From the NCBI RefSeq assembly GCF_002332255.1, contig NZ_NRGW01000001.1, forward strand, positions 1,736,001 to 1,800,000: a DNA stretch of 64,000 nucleotides, read 5' to 3'. The notes beneath the pieces are model-generated. The model worked only from the letters and a program-made list of their open reading frames with translations, made no database searches and was not told where the DNA came from. Origin of the DNA: Halomonas sp. JB37. GTDB lineage: Bacteria > Pseudomonadota > Gammaproteobacteria > Pseudomonadales > Halomonadaceae. This document shows, piece by piece, positions 62,262-64,000 of this stretch; positions within the stretch are counted from its first letter, which is position 1; every line of letters starts with the position of its first letter. A program made the translations under genes and the position numbers.

Positions 62262-63548
62262 ATGAAGGTTTTGATGATTGGCGGCGGTGGTCGTGAGCAC
62301 GCTTTAGCTTGGAAATTGGCTCAGTCGAGCCGCGTTGAACACGTCTTCGTTGCACCGGGCAATGCTGGTACGGCGACGGAAGTGAAGGTCACCAACGTCG
62401 CGATTGCAGCAACGGATATCGATAGCCTGGTTGCATTTGCCCGTGATGAGCAGATTGGCTTGACGGTGGTTGGCCCGGAAGCGCCGCTGGTAGAAGGTGT
62501 CGTTGATCGCTTTCAAGCGGCCGGCTTGACGATTTTTGGCCCTAATCAAGCCGCTGCACAGCTTGAGGGATCGAAGTCCTTCACCAAAGACTTTTTAGCA
62601 CGCCATGATATTCCGTCAGCAGACTACCAAACGTTTACTGAAGTCGAGCCTGCACTTGCCTATCTGAGCAAAATGGGTGCACCCATTGTCATCAAAGCGG
62701 ATGGCCTTGCCGCTGGCAAAGGCGTTATTGTCGCGATGAGCGAAGTAGAAGCAGCCGATGCCATTCGTGACATGTTGGAAGCTAATGCGTTTGGTGATGC
62801 TGGCGCACGCGTAGTCATTGAAGAGTTTTTAGAAGGTGAAGAAGCCAGCTTTATTGTCATGGTGGATGGTGAGAACGTTGTTACCATGGCGACTAGCCAA
62901 GACCATAAGCGTGCTTATGACGGCGACACTGGCCCTAATACTGGCGGCATGGGGGCTTACTCTCCGGCACCCGTGGTTACTGACGAGATTGACGCGCGTA
63001 TTATGGAGCAGGTTATTTGGCCTACCGTGCGCGGCATGGCCGCAGAGGGAAATGCTTACACCGGGTTCTTGTACGCAGGCCTGATGATTGACGCCGCAGG
63101 CAATCCCAAAGTGATTGAATATAACTGTCGTTTTGGTGATCCTGAAACCCAGCCTATTATGATGCGGCTAGTGTCTGACTTCGCTGAGCTCTGCTTAGCC
63201 GGCGCACAGGGAGCATTAGCAGGACATCGCTGCGAATGGGATCCGCGTGCGGCGGTCGGTGTGGTGATTGCGGCGGGTGGTTATCCTGGCGACTATCGGA
63301 AGGGCGATGTGATTCATGGCTTGGCAGCGGCGGAGCAAGACGGCTGTAAAGTATTTCATGCCGGCACCGCGCAGAACGCTCAAGGTGAGATTACTACTCA
63401 AGGTGGGCGCGTGCTGTGCGTAACGGCATTGGGCACGACGGTTTCAAAGGCACAGCAGTTAGCGTATCAAGGCGTTAAAGCGATTCGCTGGGACGGCGCT
63501 GAATACCGTCGTGATATTGCCTTTAGGGCAATCTCTCGCGAGGCCTAA
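62262..63548 (+). CDS. purD: Phosphoribosylamine-glycine ligase
   Basis: This 428-residue ATP-grasp enzyme joins phosphoribosylamine and glycine in purine synthesis. It begins 'MKVLMIGGGGREHALAWKLA', then shows 'VGPEAPLVEGVVDRF', the ATP-grasp 'PIVIKADGLAAGKGVIVAM' and 'EEFLEGEEASFIVMVDGE', and the metal site 'KVIEYNCRFGDPETQPIMMR'. The ATG at 62262 has GAAGG upstream; an ATG two codons earlier is possible, and the TTG/ATG at 62202 gives a non-family N-terminus. It lies 66 bp after phaR and may be co-transcribed with it. Confidence 0.97.
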   Translation: MKVLMIGGGGREHALAWKLAQSSRVEHVFVAPGNAGTATEVKVTNVAIAATDIDSLVAFARDEQIGLTVVGPEAPLVEGVVDRFQAAGLTIFGPNQAAAQLEGSKSFTKDFLARHDIPSADYQTFTEVEPALAYLSKMGAPIVIKADGLAAGKGVIVAMSEVEAADAIRDMLEANAFGDAGARVVIEEFLEGEEASFIVMVDGENVVTMATSQDHKRAYDGDTGPNTGGMGAYSPAPVVTDEIDARIMEQVIWPTVRGMAAEGNAYTGFLYAGLMIDAAGNPKVIEYNCRFGDPETQPIMMRLVSDFAELCLAGAQGALAGHRCEWDPRAAVGVVIAAGGYPGDYRKGDVIHGLAAAEQDGCKVFHAGTAQNAQGEITTQGGRVLCVTALGTTVSKAQQLAYQGVKAIRWDGAEYRRDIAFRAISREA

Positions 63549-63605
63549 AAAAACATTTGCGCCTATACAGCGTCATTCCTAACCAACACCGTCGAGGATG
63601 CAGGC

Positions 63606-64000
63606 ATGGAACGTGTCAAGCTGGACTTTCCCGCTGAAGCGGTTATTCACCGCCACCCCTTGACGGTGCGTGTAACCGATATGAATTACGGCCAACACTT
63701 AGGGCATGACGCGATAGTGTCGCTGCTTCACGAGGCTCGTGTGCAGGCTTTTTCGGCACTTAATTTGCCCGAGTGGGATATGTGCGGGCACCCCAGCCTG
63801 GTGGCTGATTTGGCGATACAGTATCTCAGTGAAGCGCGCTGGCCTGATGCGTTAATCATTGAAACCGCCGTGCCGGTACCTCAAGGCAAAGCGTTGACGA
63901 TTTATCAGCGCATTCGCCAGAGTGAATCTCAGAAAATCGTAGCAACGGCGCGCGTAAACCAGCTGCTGATTGATCTAAATACAGGAGCCCCTGTGGATGT
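63606..64000 (+). CDS. Acyl-CoA thioesterase of hotdog fold (partial, runs off window)
   Basis: The visible 131 codons read as a 4-hydroxybenzoyl-CoA thioesterase/YbgC-type hotdog protein: 'VRVTDMNYGQHLGHDAIVSL' (about 22-41) holds the catalytic Asp/Asn-type site and is followed by 'LHEARVQAFSALNL'; later comes 'LIIETAVPVPQGKALTIYQR'. The frame is open at the window end. GAGG lies before the ATG. It follows purD by 57 bp on the same strand; the acyl substrate is unknown. Confidence 0.85.
   Translation, partial: MERVKLDFPAEAVIHRHPLTVRVTDMNYGQHLGHDAIVSLLHEARVQAFSALNLPEWDMCGHPSLVADLAIQYLSEARWPDALIIETAVPVPQGKALTIYQRIRQSESQKIVATARVNQLLIDLNTGAPVD

Overview
The window reads as a chromosomal stretch of a halophilic or marine gammaproteobacterium of the Halomonas/Vreelandella group (Halomonadaceae). 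This is inference from gene content: a seven-gene Mrp Na+/H+ antiporter operon, a high-potential iron-sulfur protein, PhaR, a prkA-yeaH-spoVR cluster, an AotO/AstE-like gene beside a basic-amino-acid ABC transporter, and protein sequences of gammaproteobacterial type with moderately high GC by eye. I see no insertion sequence, prophage, integron, CRISPR array or plasmid backbone; nearly all of it is core genome.

Layout. 1-7.7 kb: recD (partial), recB and recC, one minus-strand operon joined by 4-bp overlaps. 7.9-12.9 kb: ilvD, a small HTH protein, purE-purK and a TraX-type membrane protein. 13.0-17.5 kb: a minus-strand amino-acid ABC transporter (ATPase, two permeases, binding protein) preceded by an AstE-like hydrolase. 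17.6-26.9 kb: small-molecule metabolism and its regulators: hemerythrin, SMP-30 lactonase, FMN-dependent hydroxyacid oxidase, D-malate/tartrate dehydrogenase with a divergent LysR, a decayed lipocalin (blc) remnant, gamma-butyrobetaine hydroxylase with a divergent LysR, and an AGCS symporter. 26.9-33.8 kb: ATL repair protein, GNAT-nitrilase fusion, EamA transporter, fadH, threonine aldolase, IalB. 34-39 kb: the prkA-yeaH-spoVR stress operon, followed by HiPIP. 39.6-41.4 kb: a RAM-domain protein, an exported or membrane-anchored nuclease and three tandem tRNA-Leu(CAG) genes. 41.4-49.4 kb: translation and replication genes (rnr-rlmB, rpsF-rpsR-membrane protein-rplI, dnaB, two small proteins). 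49.4-57.2 kb: a DCC protein, hemH and mrpABCDEFG. 57.3-64 kb: DUF2256 with CRY-DASH, an MltB-type transglycosylase, a retropepsin-like protease, rsmE, phaR, purD and a partial thioesterase.

How the genes work together. The Mrp operon, AGCS symporter and gamma-butyrobetaine hydroxylase fit a sodium-based, compatible-solute-using halophile. The ABC/AstE cluster suggests arginine/ornithine uptake and catabolism. purE, purK and purD belong to purine synthesis but lie in separate transcription units. PhaR points to polyhydroxyalkanoate storage.

No clearly new multi-gene system is evident. The less ordinary signals are small: the lipocalin remnant with an internal deletion, recurrent 14-bp-period intergenic tandem repeats, a 9-bp coding microsatellite, a possible leaderless upstream ORF coupled to rnr, a candidate S6:S18 RNA leader that pairs with the rpsF Shine-Dalgarno, palindrome-rich DNA between the DCC gene and hemH, and several orphan small proteins.
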